Shown: positions 1 through 8,878, numbered from the stretch's first letter. The stretch: DNA of 64,000 nucleotides from an uncultured Oscillospiraceae bacterium (GCA_910587345.1 CAJUKH010000043.1:124001-188000), one strand, 5' to 3'. Notes: generated by a model from the sequence alone, not told the origin. Numbers and translations are program-made.

Positions 1-637
1 CAAAGTTGGCAAACATATGGACAAACCAGGAGGAATAGACACTTCCGCTCTTTTCATCCAGCCAGTCAAAGATACCGCCGCCTATCACCAGCCCCGCAAG
101 CATCAGAAGCCACACCCACACCGAAAACATCCCCATCAGCATCCCCACATGGTAGAGCGCAAAGGCCACAGCGCTGAACAAATAGGCAGCCCCCCTGCCG
201 GTATGCCTTTTCAGAACCAGGAACCCATAGCCCCGGAAAAAGAATTCTTCCAGAAAAGAGTTGACAAAGGAGATGTAGAGGGATACATAGACAAAATTCC
301 CGGCGGTGATCCCCATCCCCTGGGTCAAATCGGCGGTGACATGGGAAAAATCAATGAAATTCCGGGTCAGAAAATAGCCCGCCAAAATCACCCCATAGAC
401 CCCGATCCCCAGCGCCAAAGACCGCAAAAGTCCCTTTTTTTGAAAGAGAAACAACGCCCGAAAGGTCTCGCTTTCCTCCCGGCGGCGCAGAAAAAACACC
501 ATGGGAAGCAGGAAGAAAAAGGTCAGCTTCAACAGGGATTTCACAAGATATCCGGGCCGCACCACAGCGTCGATCACCCCGGCCAAAAGGGCGCCCGCCG
601 CCACCGACAGCATAATATATCCGCTTTTTCGGTCCAT
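1..637 (-). CDS. CPBP family intramembrane metalloprotease (partial, C-terminus beyond window)
   Basis: A hydrophobic, multi-pass membrane protein read for 212 codons before the window edge. The three CPBP (Abi/CAAX protease) motifs are visible: EEFFFRG (Glu130, Glu131, Arg135), FALYH (Phe159, His163) and HMFAN (His207, Asn211). These glutamates and histidines are the expected metal and catalytic residues. The ATG is chosen because a purine-rich GGGAGG box lies just upstream. Known members process prenylated proteins, peptide pheromones or bacteriocins; the substrate here is unknown. The true 3' end is missing. Confidence 0.88.
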   Translation of the reverse strand, partial: MDRKSGYIMLSVAAGALLAGVIDAVVRPGYLVKSLLKLTFFFLLPMVFFLRRREESETFRALFLFQKKGLLRSLALGIGVYGVILAGYFLTRNFIDFSHVTADLTQGMGITAGNFVYVSLYISFVNSFLEEFFFRGYGFLVLKRHTGRGAAYLFSAVAFALYHVGMLMGMFSVWVWLLMLAGLVIGGGIFDWLDEKSGSVYSSWFVHMFANF

Positions 638-732
638 CTCCTCTCCCTCCCCAGCCAAAAAGCATGGTGCTTATTATACCACAGGCCCCGGCCCTACGCA
701 ACCTTGCCCGCGGGAAGTGGGGCAACTCCCCC

Positions 733-760
733 TTGTAATTTCAGAGAAATATGCTATGAT
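733..760 (+). promoter_or_regulatory. Sigma-A type promoter for the Rrf2 gene
   Basis: TTGTAA (733-738), a 16-base spacer and TATGAT (755-760), placed 40 bases before the Rrf2 start codon. Seen directly; activity is inferred. Confidence 0.6.
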
Positions 761-800
761 ATAGAAAAGCATCACTTTTAGGATATAGGAGGTCCACTCC

Positions 801-1223
801 ATGAAAATTTCAACCAAAGGCCGCTATGCCCTGCGCCTTATGCTGGATCTGGCTCTGGCCGACAGCAGCGAACCCATCCCCCTTCGGGATGTAGCCAAGC
901 GGCAGGATATCTCCGACAAATATCTGGAACAGATCGTCACCCAGCTCAGCCGGGCCAATCTGGTCCGCAGCGTCCGGGGGGCCGGGGGCGGCTACCTGCT
1001 GACCCGAACACCGGAGGAATATACCGTGGGAGAGATCCTTCGTGTTCTGGAGGGCAGTCTGGCCCCCGTGACCTGCGCCGAAAACGCCGCCTGCTGTGAC
1101 CGCTCCAGCGAATGCGTCACCCAGGAGCTTTACGCCCAGATCAGCGCCGCCGTCTCCGCCGTGGTGGACCACACCACCCTGGCCGATCTGGTAAAGCGGA
1201 CCCATGAAAGACAGGGGAGCTGA
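801..1223 (+). CDS. Rrf2/IscR-type transcriptional regulator
   Basis: A 140-residue Rrf2 protein: N-terminal winged helix (MKISTKGRYALRLMLDLA start, glycine-rich wing at about residues 60-65) and a cysteine cluster Cys92, Cys98, Cys99, Cys105 that matches the spacing of the [2Fe-2S] site of IscR. It probably senses Fe-S or redox state. It is followed at once by an Fe-S aldo/keto reductase and a cysteine-rich protein rather than by iscS/iscU, so those neighbours are its likely targets. An AGGAGG box precedes the ATG. Confidence 0.9.
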   Translation: MKISTKGRYALRLMLDLALADSSEPIPLRDVAKRQDISDKYLEQIVTQLSRANLVRSVRGAGGGYLLTRTPEEYTVGEILRVLEGSLAPVTCAENAACCDRSSECVTQELYAQISAAVSAVVDHTTLADLVKRTHERQGS

Positions 1224-1260
1224 CCTCTCCCCATCGGAAAGCTGAGAAGGAGGAAGGGAC

Positions 1261-2406
1261 ATGAACTACCGTAAACTGGGCAGCACCGGACTGACCGTCA
1301 GCGAGATCGGTCTGGGGGCCGAATGGCTGGAGCGGCACACCACCGAGGAGTGCGCCGCCGTCATCTCCTGCTGTGAGGAGCAGGGCATCAACATTCTGGA
1401 CTGCTGGATGAGCGAACCCAATGTCCGCACCAACATCGGAAAGGCCATCGCCGGCCGCCGGGACAAATGGATCATTCAGGGCCATATCGGCTCCACCTGG
1501 CAAAATGGCCAGTATGTCCGCACCCGGGACATAGCGCAGGTCAAACCCGCCTTTGAAGACCTTCTGGAGCGGCTGGGCACCGACTACATCGACCTTGGCA
1601 TGATACACTATGTGGACAAGATGGAAGAGCTGGAAGCTATCCCGGACAGCCCCTATATGGATTATATCCGCCAGCTGAAGGCCGACGGCGTCATCCGCCA
1701 CATCGGAATGTCCACCCACAACCCCGCCGTGGGCATCCGGGCGGTGGAGATGGGCCTTGTGGAGATGCTGCTGTTCAGCTGTAACCCCGCTTTTGACCTG
1801 CTCCCCGCCTCGGAGGAGCTGAACGACTCCTTTGCCGAGGAATACGATCCCGCTCTGGAGGGACTCAATACCGCCCGGGCCAGACTCTACCAGCTCTGTG
1901 AGCAAAAAGGGGTGGGCATTACCGTTATGAAGGGATACGCCGGCGGACGGCTGTTCAAGGCAGAGACCTCCCCCTTCGGGGTGGCCCTCACCCCGGTGCA
2001 GTGTCTCCACTACGCCCTCACCCGCCCCGCCGTGGCCAGCGTCATGGTGGGCTATGACACCCCCCAGCACGTCATGGAGGCGGTAGCCTACGAGACCGCC
2101 GCAGAGAGGGAAAAGGACTACGCCACTGTTCTGGCCGGGGCGCCCCGCCACGCATACTCCGGCCAGTGTACCTACTGCGGTCACTGCAAGCCCTGCCCGG
2201 TCAACATCGACATTGCCATGGTCAATAAGCTCTACGACCTGGCCGTCATGCAGCCCCAGGTCCCCGGCTCGGTGCTGGACCATTACCGCCAGCTGGAGGT
2301 CACCGCCAAGGACTGCATCGGCTGTCAAAGCTGTGAAAGTCGCTGTCCCTTCGGGGTGAAGATCGCCGACCGAATGGCAAAGGCGGCAGCGCTTTTAGAC
2401 GCCTGA
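1261..2406 (+). CDS. Aldo/keto reductase-fold protein with C-terminal 2x[4Fe-4S] ferredoxin domain
   Basis: 381 residues. The first 280 or so form an aldo/keto reductase barrel; the C-terminus has two ferredoxin motifs, CTYCGHCKPCP and CIGCQSCESRCP, each fitting a [4Fe-4S] cluster. Of the classical tetrad, Asp47 and His116 are recognisable, but the tyrosine expected after Asp47 (DCWMSEPN) and the lysine expected at the end of the next strand (IIQGHIG) are not. It may therefore not be an ordinary NADPH reductase. It lies 37 bases after the Rrf2 gene, with a strong AAGGAGG site, probably in one operon. The substrate is unknown. Confidence 0.85.
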   Translation: MNYRKLGSTGLTVSEIGLGAEWLERHTTEECAAVISCCEEQGINILDCWMSEPNVRTNIGKAIAGRRDKWIIQGHIGSTWQNGQYVRTRDIAQVKPAFEDLLERLGTDYIDLGMIHYVDKMEELEAIPDSPYMDYIRQLKADGVIRHIGMSTHNPAVGIRAVEMGLVEMLLFSCNPAFDLLPASEELNDSFAEEYDPALEGLNTARARLYQLCEQKGVGITVMKGYAGGRLFKAETSPFGVALTPVQCLHYALTRPAVASVMVGYDTPQHVMEAVAYETAAEREKDYATVLAGAPRHAYSGQCTYCGHCKPCPVNIDIAMVNKLYDLAVMQPQVPGSVLDHYRQLEVTAKDCIGCQSCESRCPFGVKIADRMAKAAALLDA

Positions 2407-2449
2407 GCCATCTGCCATAGTAATACATAGAGAGAGGAGACCTGCTGCC

Positions 2450-2836
2450 ATGAGCAAATATCAGGACAGGGCCATGGAACTGCGCCACGACCCCGCCGTT
2501 CACTACAACTGCGCCCAGGTCATTTTGATGAGCCTTCACGAAAGCCTCGGCATCTCCGAAGAGCAGGCCAAAGACCTGGGGACCCTCTTTGCCGGCGGAA
2601 TGTACTGCGGCGCCACCTGCGGTGCCATCACCGGCGCCCTGATGGCCCTGGGTCTGGCCGGACAAAAGGATCCGGCAGGCCGGGAACTGATCACCGAATT
2701 TCAGGGGCGCTACGGCGCCCGGGATTGCGCTCCTCTGCTGGCAGGGGCCGAGGAGCGGGGGGAGAACAAGCACGAGTTTTGCAACACCATGATTTGTGAC
2801 GCCATGGCCATGGCGGAAGAAGTTTTGGGGCTGTAA
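2450..2836 (+). CDS. C_GCAxxG_C_C family protein (putative redox protein)
   Basis: 128 residues with the family signature: an NCAQ segment near residue 23, then CGATCGAITG (the GCAxxG-like core), and further cysteines in DCAP and FCNTMIC. Families of this type are small cysteine-rich proteins, sometimes encoded beside or fused to electron-transfer proteins; the biochemical role is not established. The gene follows the Fe-S aldo/keto reductase and ends 3 bases before the next ORF, so co-transcription is very likely. Confidence 0.82.
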   Translation: MSKYQDRAMELRHDPAVHYNCAQVILMSLHESLGISEEQAKDLGTLFAGGMYCGATCGAITGALMALGLAGQKDPAGRELITEFQGRYGARDCAPLLAGAEERGENKHEFCNTMICDAMAMAEEVLGL

Positions 2837-2839
2837 GAT

Positions 2840-3658
2840 ATGCTGGATATTGTCTTTTCCGCCTCCGCTCTGGGTGCTTTGAAGGTCGGTATCCCTCTTC
2901 GGGAAAGGGCGGTCCGCCAAGCGGTGGCTCTGGAATCGGCCCTCAGTGTGGGCGATATTTCCGAAGGCGTCCCCGGCCCCGGGCGGGAAGCCGCCCTCAG
3001 GGCTTTTCTGGCTCCCGCCGAAGGGGCACAACGGTCCGCCCAATTGGCCCAAAAGCTGGTGGAAAAGACCCGCTCCGCCCTGAATACCGTACTGGACTGT
3101 GCCCGGAGGGGTGAGTCTCTGCGTATCTGGTACAGCCACAACCCGGACGAACTCTGCGGTCTTTGTTGGCTTATGGACCGGCTGCGGCCCTTTTCCGACC
3201 CCGACCTGACCACCGTTGGCCTTCCTCCCTACCAGCAGAGGAAGGACGGTACCGTAGTGGTCTACAACGGCTGGGGAGAGGTAGTGTCCGAATCCTGGGA
3301 AGCCCTTTCCTCTTTCGGAGAGCGCCCTTCCCCTGCTCTGCGGCTGGCCTGGGCCACAAAATGGGAAGCATTGCAGCGGGAGAACGCCCCCCTTCGGGCC
3401 GTGATCAACCACCGGCTGATCAGTGTGGAGGAGGATTTTTATGATCCCTTTCTCCGCTGGGAACTGGCCCGGATGCCAACGGAATTTTCGCAAGCCCTGT
3501 TGCTCGGCCACACCCTTGGCAAATACCAGTTGGGTATCAGCGATGCTCTGTTGGCCGGCCGGGTGGAGGAATGGGTCCGCAACGGTGAATTAGAGGTTTT
3601 ATCTCCCCCCGCAGCCGGAGAAATTCTCTACCGCCGAACCCTGCGGAAAAAGGCCTGA
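2840..3658 (+). CDS. DUF1835/DUF3658 domain protein
   Basis: 272 residues. The N-terminus (LDIVFSASALGALKVG) is the DUF1835 start, and the C-terminal 90 residues after the RLISVEEDFYD segment resemble DUF3658. No enzyme activity is established. It begins 3 bases after the previous stop codon and ends before a strong terminator, so it is the last gene of the Rrf2-led unit. Confidence 0.75.
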   Translation: MLDIVFSASALGALKVGIPLRERAVRQAVALESALSVGDISEGVPGPGREAALRAFLAPAEGAQRSAQLAQKLVEKTRSALNTVLDCARRGESLRIWYSHNPDELCGLCWLMDRLRPFSDPDLTTVGLPPYQQRKDGTVVVYNGWGEVVSESWEALSSFGERPSPALRLAWATKWEALQRENAPLRAVINHRLISVEEDFYDPFLRWELARMPTEFSQALLLGHTLGKYQLGISDALLAGRVEEWVRNGELEVLSPPAAGEILYRRTLRKKA

Positions 3659-3668
3659 TGAAACGGTG

Positions 3669-3706
3669 AGCAGGAGCCATCCCGTTTGGGATGGCTCCTG
3701 CTTTTT
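3669..3706 (+). terminator. Intrinsic terminator of the Rrf2-led operon
   Basis: A 15-bp perfect stem (3669-3683 with 3688-3702) with a GTTT loop, followed by a T run. Confidence 0.85.
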
Positions 3707-4229
3707 ACCCTCCAAACACCACCCGCACCGCCCAGGCTGCCGCCAGAAAGGCGGCCACATCGGCGCAGAGGGCCGCCGGCACGGCGTAGCGTGTCTTTTT
3801 CACCCCCGCCGCCCCAAAGTAGACGGCGATGGTGTAAAAGGTGGTCTCGGTACTCCCCAGCATCACCGCCGCCGTCCGGCCAATGAAGGAGTCCGGCCCG
3901 TAGGTGGAAATCAGCTCCGCCCCCACCCCCAAAGCGGCGTTGCCGCTGACCGGCCGCACCAGCAGCAGTCCCACCACTTCGGGCGGCACCCCCACTTTGG
4001 TCAACAGGGGCGCCAGCAGCTGGCCCAGCGCCTCCAGCAGCCCGGAGGCCCGAAGCATATACACCGCCGTCAGCAGGGCCACCATGGCGGGAACGATTTT
4101 GATAAGGACCCCCAAACCTTCCCCCGCCCCCTCGGCCAGTGCGCCGTACACATCCACCCGCCTTGCCATTCCCCACAATGCCACCGCCGCAATGGTGAGA
4201 GGGACCACCATTTGAAAGAGCAGTTCCAT
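3705..4229 (-). CDS. spmB: Spore maturation protein B
   Basis: 174 residues, almost entirely membrane helices, of the nucleoside-transporter gate (Gate) type found in SpmB. The segment LLVRPVSGNAALGVGAEL with its RP-SGN motif is characteristic. SpmA and SpmB are needed for spore core dehydration in Bacillus and Clostridium. The ATG overlaps the spmA stop codon (ATGA), which fixes the start; an in-frame upstream extension lies inside spmA and was discarded. Confidence 0.9.
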   Translation of the reverse strand: MELLFQMVVPLTIAAVALWGMARRVDVYGALAEGAGEGLGVLIKIVPAMVALLTAVYMLRASGLLEALGQLLAPLLTKVGVPPEVVGLLLVRPVSGNAALGVGAELISTYGPDSFIGRTAAVMLGSTETTFYTIAVYFGAAGVKKTRYAVPAALCADVAAFLAAAWAVRVVFGG

Positions 4230-4813
4230 CAGCCTCTCCCCCTCCAAAACCGGGCCATGACCTTGGCCGCCAGTATTCCCACCATCACCGACACCGCCGA
4301 GGCAAGCCACACCGCCGGCAGGATGTCGAAGGGGGCGGCGCACCCCGCCGCCAGCCGCACCCCGGCCACCGTGGTGGGGATCAGCTGAATGGAGGCGGTA
4401 TTGCATACCACCAGCATACAAAGACTGTCCGAGGCCACCCCCGGGGTCCGCTTGGCCATCCGACGGGCCGCCTGAATGCCCAGCGGAGTGGCGGCGTTGC
4501 CCAGCCCCAGCAGATTGGCCGACACATTGGCCGAGATGGCGTCCATGGTCTCCCTGTCCCGCCGCAGATCAGGATAAAGCCGTCCCAGCACCGGCCGCAG
4601 CAGCCGGGAAAGCCCTTCCGCCAGGCCGGAGCGTTTCATCACCTCCATGACCCCCATCCAAAGGCACATGACCCCCGCCATGGTCAGACACAACTCCACC
4701 GCTGCAGCGGCTCCCTCCATGGCGGCGGCCGCCACCGCAGGGCCGTTGCCCGCCCACAGGCCATAAATTACCGAAAGGACCACCATCCCTGTCCAAATCA
4801 CCGACATTGCCAT
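4229..4813 (-). CDS. spmA: Spore maturation protein A
   Basis: 194 residues, several membrane helices, with the Gate-domain motif NLLGLGNAATPLG at about residues 105-117. Partner of SpmB in spore core dehydration. The ATG at 4813 has a GGAGG site 10 bases upstream; a longer frame begins in a sequence with no ribosome site. The pair spmA-spmB is translationally coupled. Confidence 0.9.
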   Translation of the reverse strand: MAMSVIWTGMVVLSVIYGLWAGNGPAVAAAAMEGAAAAVELCLTMAGVMCLWMGVMEVMKRSGLAEGLSRLLRPVLGRLYPDLRRDRETMDAISANVSANLLGLGNAATPLGIQAARRMAKRTPGVASDSLCMLVVCNTASIQLIPTTVAGVRLAAGCAAPFDILPAVWLASAVSVMVGILAAKVMARFWRGRG

Positions 4814-4931
4814 CTTGTCCACCCCTCCTTGTCCCTTCAGCCTATTCAGAGAAAAGGTTGGGTATTCCCATAAAATTTCCATATTTTAACAGGAAATTCA
4901 TTCTTTTTCTTCCTTATTTTTCAAATTTCCC

Positions 4932-4959
4932 TTGACAAAGGCAGAATCTGTATTATAAT
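4932..4959 (+). promoter_or_regulatory. Consensus sigma-A promoter of the abrB-like gene
   Basis: TTGACA (4932-4937), 16 bases, TATAAT (4954-4959). Because the -10 box covers an upstream in-frame ATG (4958), translation must start further down, at 5018. Confidence 0.85.
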
Positions 4960-5017
4960 GGAAATTGTAGAAACTGCTGGAATTTTTCTCAAATATATGG
5001 AAGGGAGAAATGCTATA

Positions 5018-5260
5018 ATGAAAGCAACCGGAATTGTCAGAAAGGTGGACGAACTGGGGCGTATCGTCCTCCCCATCGAGCTGCGCCGCACCTTGAATAT
5101 TGAAGAGAAGGACTCTCTGGAGATTTTTGTGGACGGCTCCTCCGTCATCCTCCAGAAGTACGAACCTTCCTGCATCTTCTGCGGCGATGCCACCAATGTC
5201 ACCGCCTATAAGGGCAAAAACATCTGCGCCAATTGCCGTAAGGAGCTGGCCCAGGGCTGA
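5018..5260 (+). CDS. SpoVT/AbrB-type transition-state regulator
   Basis: 80 residues. Residues 1-45 are an AbrB swapped-hairpin DNA-binding domain (MKATGIVRKVDELGRIVLP). The C-terminal 30 residues hold a CxxC...CxxC pair (CIFCGD and CANCRK), a short zinc-ribbon-like tail seen in many clostridial AbrB paralogues. Probably a global regulator of the growth-to-sporulation transition. Monocistronic: strong promoter before, strong terminator after. In Bacillus subtilis abrB lies beside rsmI and yabB; here those genes are 3-4 kb away on the other strand. Confidence 0.88.
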   Translation: MKATGIVRKVDELGRIVLPIELRRTLNIEEKDSLEIFVDGSSVILQKYEPSCIFCGDATNVTAYKGKNICANCRKELAQG

Positions 5261-5279
5261 TGCTCACTGACCGATAAAA

Positions 5280-5316
5280 AAGGAGCGGACTGCTTAGCAG
5301 TCCGCTCCTTTTTTCG
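5280..5316 (+). terminator. Intrinsic terminator of the abrB-like gene
   Basis: A 14-bp stem with a 3-base TTA loop (5280-5310) followed by a T run. Confidence 0.85.
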
Positions 5317-5331
5317 TCTCAGTGCCTTCTT

Positions 5332-6717
5332 TTATTCGGTGGGCAGCTTGACCTCTTTGCCGGAATCAAAATTCACCGTGAAAGCCTCCTTGCCCTCCAG
5401 GGTGAAATACTGGTACTGACCGCCCACCACAGGGCCGTCCGAGGTCTGATTGGTGTAGGTATCGTACCGCTCGATCTTCCCCAACTCCTTGCCCTTCAGG
5501 TCGTAGATGGTCACGGTGCTGCCGTCCATGACCAGCACCTTGCCATCCCGAACGGCGGTGGGAGTGCCCAGCAGGGGGGCATCCCAGACCTCCCCCGCCT
5601 TCTTGTCCAGCACCATGGTGTAGGTCTCGCCGTCCGCCCCCCGAAGGGCGATGGCCGCATACCCGTCCCCCACCACGGGGTCCCGATTCACCATCTTGTC
5701 CAGATACTGGCCCTGATAGGCGGTCCAACTGTCAGTGCCCATGTCGTAGCAGAAGAGGACCTGCTTGTTGTCCTTGGTGCCCCAGAAGACCATGAGTCCC
5801 TTGGAGTGGCCCAGGCAGTAGGGCCGCTCTCCCACCTCCTCGGGTACCGTGAAGGTCTTCACGCTGCCCTTGCTGTCGGTGTAGGCAAACTCGCCGGGGT
5901 GGGTATTGCTGCTGCCGCTGCGGGAAGCCCCCCGGAACAGGAACAGCCCATCCTGATAGGTGTAATCCCGGAAGGCGTTGCCGGTGTCGGTAATCACCTG
6001 ACGCTTCATCCAGGTATCGGTCTCTCCGAAATAGATGTCCCCATAGCAGCTGCTATAACCATAGGTTTTAAGTTCGTCATCCCGCTCGCCGGTGAGGAAG
6101 AGGAAGGTCTTCTCCCCCACATAGCGGATATTGTTTCCGTACAGCTGCTGACTGCCGGAGGAGTAGGTGGTCACCTCTTTGCCGGAGTCGTCGTAGATGT
6201 GGTAAACATACTCCACTGCGTCAAAGCCGGATTTGTACTCCTGGATGACCACATAGCCGTCCATGGCCAGGGCCACAGACAGGTTGTCTCCCAGCTTGTG
6301 GGTGACCACCTTTCCCTTGGGGGTGACCATATGGAGGGTCTGATCCTTGCTGAAGAACATATAGCCTTTTGTGCTGTGGTAATCGCCCACACCGTTGTCC
6401 GCCACATAATGCTGCAGCTTGCCCTTCTCGTCAATGATGCCGGCGCAGTAGACCCGGTTGGCCTCATCATAGAAATGGATCAGGGCATACCCGCCCTTGA
6501 AGCCGTAGACGCCCTGCAGCCGGTAGGACGGGGTCTGGGTGGCGCTGGGGGTGGGAGCGGGGGTGGCGGTCTCCGTTGTGGTGGTCTCCTCGGGGATGGA
6601 GGTGATCTCCTCCCCCACCTCCACCGAATTTTCCGGCTCCTTCTCCTGATCACCGCCGCAGGCGGTCAGCCCCAACAGCATGGTGGCCGAAAGGGCAAAG
6701 GCCAAAAACTTCTTCAT
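5332..6717 (-). CDS. Lipoprotein of unknown function, probably beta-rich
   Basis: 461 residues. A signal peptide with lipobox LTAC (Cys20) is followed by a Thr/Pro-rich linker to about residue 65, then about 390 residues of alternating short beta segments rich in Gly, Tyr and Asp, suggestive of a beta-propeller. I recognise no family. It would be anchored outside the membrane. Its own promoter is seen upstream. Not obviously linked in function to hom, which reads the same way further upstream. Confidence 0.75.
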   Translation of the reverse strand: MKKFLAFALSATMLLGLTACGGDQEKEPENSVEVGEEITSIPEETTTTETATPAPTPSATQTPSYRLQGVYGFKGGYALIHFYDEANRVYCAGIIDEKGKLQHYVADNGVGDYHSTKGYMFFSKDQTLHMVTPKGKVVTHKLGDNLSVALAMDGYVVIQEYKSGFDAVEYVYHIYDDSGKEVTTYSSGSQQLYGNNIRYVGEKTFLFLTGERDDELKTYGYSSCYGDIYFGETDTWMKRQVITDTGNAFRDYTYQDGLFLFRGASRSGSSNTHPGEFAYTDSKGSVKTFTVPEEVGERPYCLGHSKGLMVFWGTKDNKQVLFCYDMGTDSWTAYQGQYLDKMVNRDPVVGDGYAAIALRGADGETYTMVLDKKAGEVWDAPLLGTPTAVRDGKVLVMDGSTVTIYDLKGKELGKIERYDTYTNQTSDGPVVGGQYQYFTLEGKEAFTVNFDSGKEVKLPTE

Positions 6718-6774
6718 AGCATCAACAGTTCCTTTCTATCTCTTTTTCCCTTCCAGTTTTTTGGAAGTTCTTTC

Positions 6775-6803
6775 ATTATACGATATATTTCGCCGAAATA
6801 CAA
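6775..6803 (-). promoter_or_regulatory. Promoter of the 461-residue lipoprotein gene
   Basis: On the minus strand: TTGTAT (6803-6798), 17 bases, TATAAT (6780-6775), about 58 bases before the start codon. Confidence 0.65.
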
Positions 6804-6808
6804 GCCTC

Positions 6809-8011
6809 TTATCCCTCCAGCATCCGGAAAGCGCTCAAAGGCGTCTCCCCCGCCAGTCTCCTTTCCAGTTCCTCCGCAGTAAGGGCCTCCCCGGTGAGAA
6901 AGACCACCATCCCCTCCGCCCGACTCAAAACCTGGGCGCCGGGGAACGCTTCGGGCGCCTTGCCGCCTGCCAGACGGACATACCACCGGTCGGCCACACC
7001 GTCACTGCCGACGGTCGCGCTCTCCCCGCCCTTCTGCCAGTCGGGGGCTTTTCCCCCTCCCCGGCGGGAGAGGGCCTCCACCACATCCCCCACCACGGCG
7101 GAGGCAGTGGGCAGCTTTCCGGCCCCCCGGCCGTAAAACAGGACCTCCCCCACCATGTTCCCCCGGACCGTGATGGCGTTGAACACATCCTCCACCCCCG
7201 CCAGAGGGTCCTCCTCCCGGACCAGGTGTGGTTCCACAAAGGCCCGCACCCGGCCGTCCTCCCCCTCCAGAGTCCGGCCCAGCAGCTTGATCTGACAGCC
7301 GGCCTTCCGGGCGCAGGCCACATCGGTCAGGGTCACCCCGGTGATGCCCCGTGTGGGCACCTGATGGGGGAAAATATGTCGTCCAAAGGCCAGAGAAGCC
7401 AGAATACACACCTTCCGGCAGGTGTCGATGCCCTCGATATCAGCGGTGGGGTCGGCTTCGGCATAGCCTTTCTCCTGGGCCTCCGCCAAAGCGGCGTCAA
7501 AGGACAGCCCACCCCGGATCATCCGGGTGAGGATATAGTTGGTGGTGCCGTTGAGGATGCCCCACACTCCGGTGACCCGGTCGGCGGTAAGGCACTGCCG
7601 CAATGGCCGAATAATAGGCACACCACCCCCCACGCTGGCCTCGTAGTAGTAGCCGCAGCTGTGCCGAAAGGCCAGCTCCATCAGCTCCTGTCCGTGGGTG
7701 GCCACCAGTTCCTTGTTGGCGGTGACCACGCTTTTCCCCGCCGTCAAGGCCCGGCGGGTATAGTCCAAAGCGGCCTCCACGCCCCCCATGGCCTCCACCA
7801 CCACATCCACCGACCGGTCGGTTTCGATTTCCCCAAAGTCCCGCACCATCAGCGGTCCGAAGGGGCTGCCGGGAAAATCCCGGCGGACCAGAATGTACTT
7901 CAGCTCCACCTCTTCCCCCACCCGGCGGGCGATGGTCTCCCGGTTTTCCTTCAGCACCTCCGCCACGCCGGAACCCACGACTCCAAATCCCAAAAGCGCC
8001 ACTTTTGCCAT
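6809..8011 (-). CDS. hom: Homoserine dehydrogenase
   Basis: 400 residues. Catalyses NAD(P)H-dependent conversion of aspartate semialdehyde to homoserine, leading to threonine and methionine. Visible: the nucleotide-binding GFGVVGSG at residues 8-15, the NGTTNYILTRM motif and the family signature ADPTADIEGID. The C-terminal part is shorter than a full ACT domain, so allosteric control by threonine may be weak or different. No thrB or thrC lies next to it. The start has an AAGGGG site upstream. Confidence 0.92.
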   Translation of the reverse strand: MAKVALLGFGVVGSGVAEVLKENRETIARRVGEEVELKYILVRRDFPGSPFGPLMVRDFGEIETDRSVDVVVEAMGGVEAALDYTRRALTAGKSVVTANKELVATHGQELMELAFRHSCGYYYEASVGGGVPIIRPLRQCLTADRVTGVWGILNGTTNYILTRMIRGGLSFDAALAEAQEKGYAEADPTADIEGIDTCRKVCILASLAFGRHIFPHQVPTRGITGVTLTDVACARKAGCQIKLLGRTLEGEDGRVRAFVEPHLVREEDPLAGVEDVFNAITVRGNMVGEVLFYGRGAGKLPTASAVVGDVVEALSRRGGGKAPDWQKGGESATVGSDGVADRWYVRLAGGKAPEAFPGAQVLSRAEGMVVFLTGEALTAEELERRLAGETPLSAFRMLEG

Positions 8012-8047
8012 GATTTTTACCCCTTTTCTCTCTGTTTTTATCTCTTT

Positions 8048-8878
8048 TCAGCCCTCCAAAGCGGCGGCGTACAGCTCATTTCGGGACAACCCCAGCTCTT
8101 TGGCTGCCTGCTTCACCCCGTCCTTTCGAGAAAGCCCCTCCTCCATCAGTTCCGCCACCCGCTTCAAGCCATCGTCAATGGTGGCCGCCTGTTCCTCTGT
8201 TTCGGCGCTCCCCTCCACCACCAGTACAAACTCCCCCCGGGGGGCTTCGCTCTCATACCGCCGGACCGCCTCCCCCAAGGTGGTCCGCACCACCTCCTCG
8301 TGGAGCTTGGTCAGCTCCCGGCACAGGGCTATCCTCCGCTGGGGTCCAAAGGTTTCACAAAGGTCGGCCAAAGTGGCGGTCAGCTTGTGGGGGGCCTCGT
8401 AAAACAGCATGGTCCGCTGCTCGTTTTTCAGGCTTTCCAGCTGCGTACGGCGGTTTTTCCTGTTCATGGGGAGAAACCCTTCAAAGGTAAACCGCCCCGT
8501 GGGCAGGCCGGATACCGACAGGGCCACGATAAGGGCGCAAGGTCCCGGCAGGGCGATGACCTCCACCCCGTTGGCGGCGCAGAGGGCCACCAGCGCCTCC
8601 CCCGGGTCGCTGACCGCCGGGGTGCCGGCATCCGTCACCAAAGCGCAGCTATCCCCGGCCATAAGCCGCTCCAGCACCCTCTCTCCCGCCTCGTCGGTAT
8701 TATGGCGGTAATAGCTGACAAGGGACTTTTTCAGCCCAAGGTGATTCAGCAGCTTCAAGGTCACCCGGGTGTCCTCGGCGGCGATAAAGTCCACCTCTCC
8801 CAGCACCTGGGCAGCCCGGGGAGAGATATCCCCCAGGTTGCCGATGGGGGTGGGGACAAGGTATAGTATTCCGGCCAT
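8048..8878 (-). CDS. rsmI: 16S rRNA (cytidine1402-2'-O)-methyltransferase
   Basis: 276 residues of the tetrapyrrole-methylase fold. The start LYLVPTPIGNLGD, the AAEDTR motif and the TDAGTPAVSDPG loop identify RsmI, which methylates C1402 of 16S rRNA with S-adenosylmethionine. The C-terminal 50 residues are the usual RsmI helical extension. A GGAGG site lies directly upstream. It follows the trmN6-like gene in the same direction, an order conserved in many Firmicutes (yabB-yabC). Confidence 0.95.
   Translation of the reverse strand: MAGILYLVPTPIGNLGDISPRAAQVLGEVDFIAAEDTRVTLKLLNHLGLKKSLVSYYRHNTDEAGERVLERLMAGDSCALVTDAGTPAVSDPGEALVALCAANGVEVIALPGPCALIVALSVSGLPTGRFTFEGFLPMNRKNRRTQLESLKNEQRTMLFYEAPHKLTATLADLCETFGPQRRIALCRELTKLHEEVVRTTLGEAVRRYESEAPRGEFVLVVEGSAETEEQAATIDDGLKRVAELMEEGLSRKDGVKQAAKELGLSRNELYAAALEG

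Noticed and set aside
5806..8866. Very long open frames on the plus strand (hundreds of codons) opposite the lipoprotein, hom and rsmI genes
   Set aside because: They are antisense shadows of GC-rich genes: composition is rich in Gly, His, Pro and Arg, there are no ribosome sites, and the minus-strand genes have clear families.
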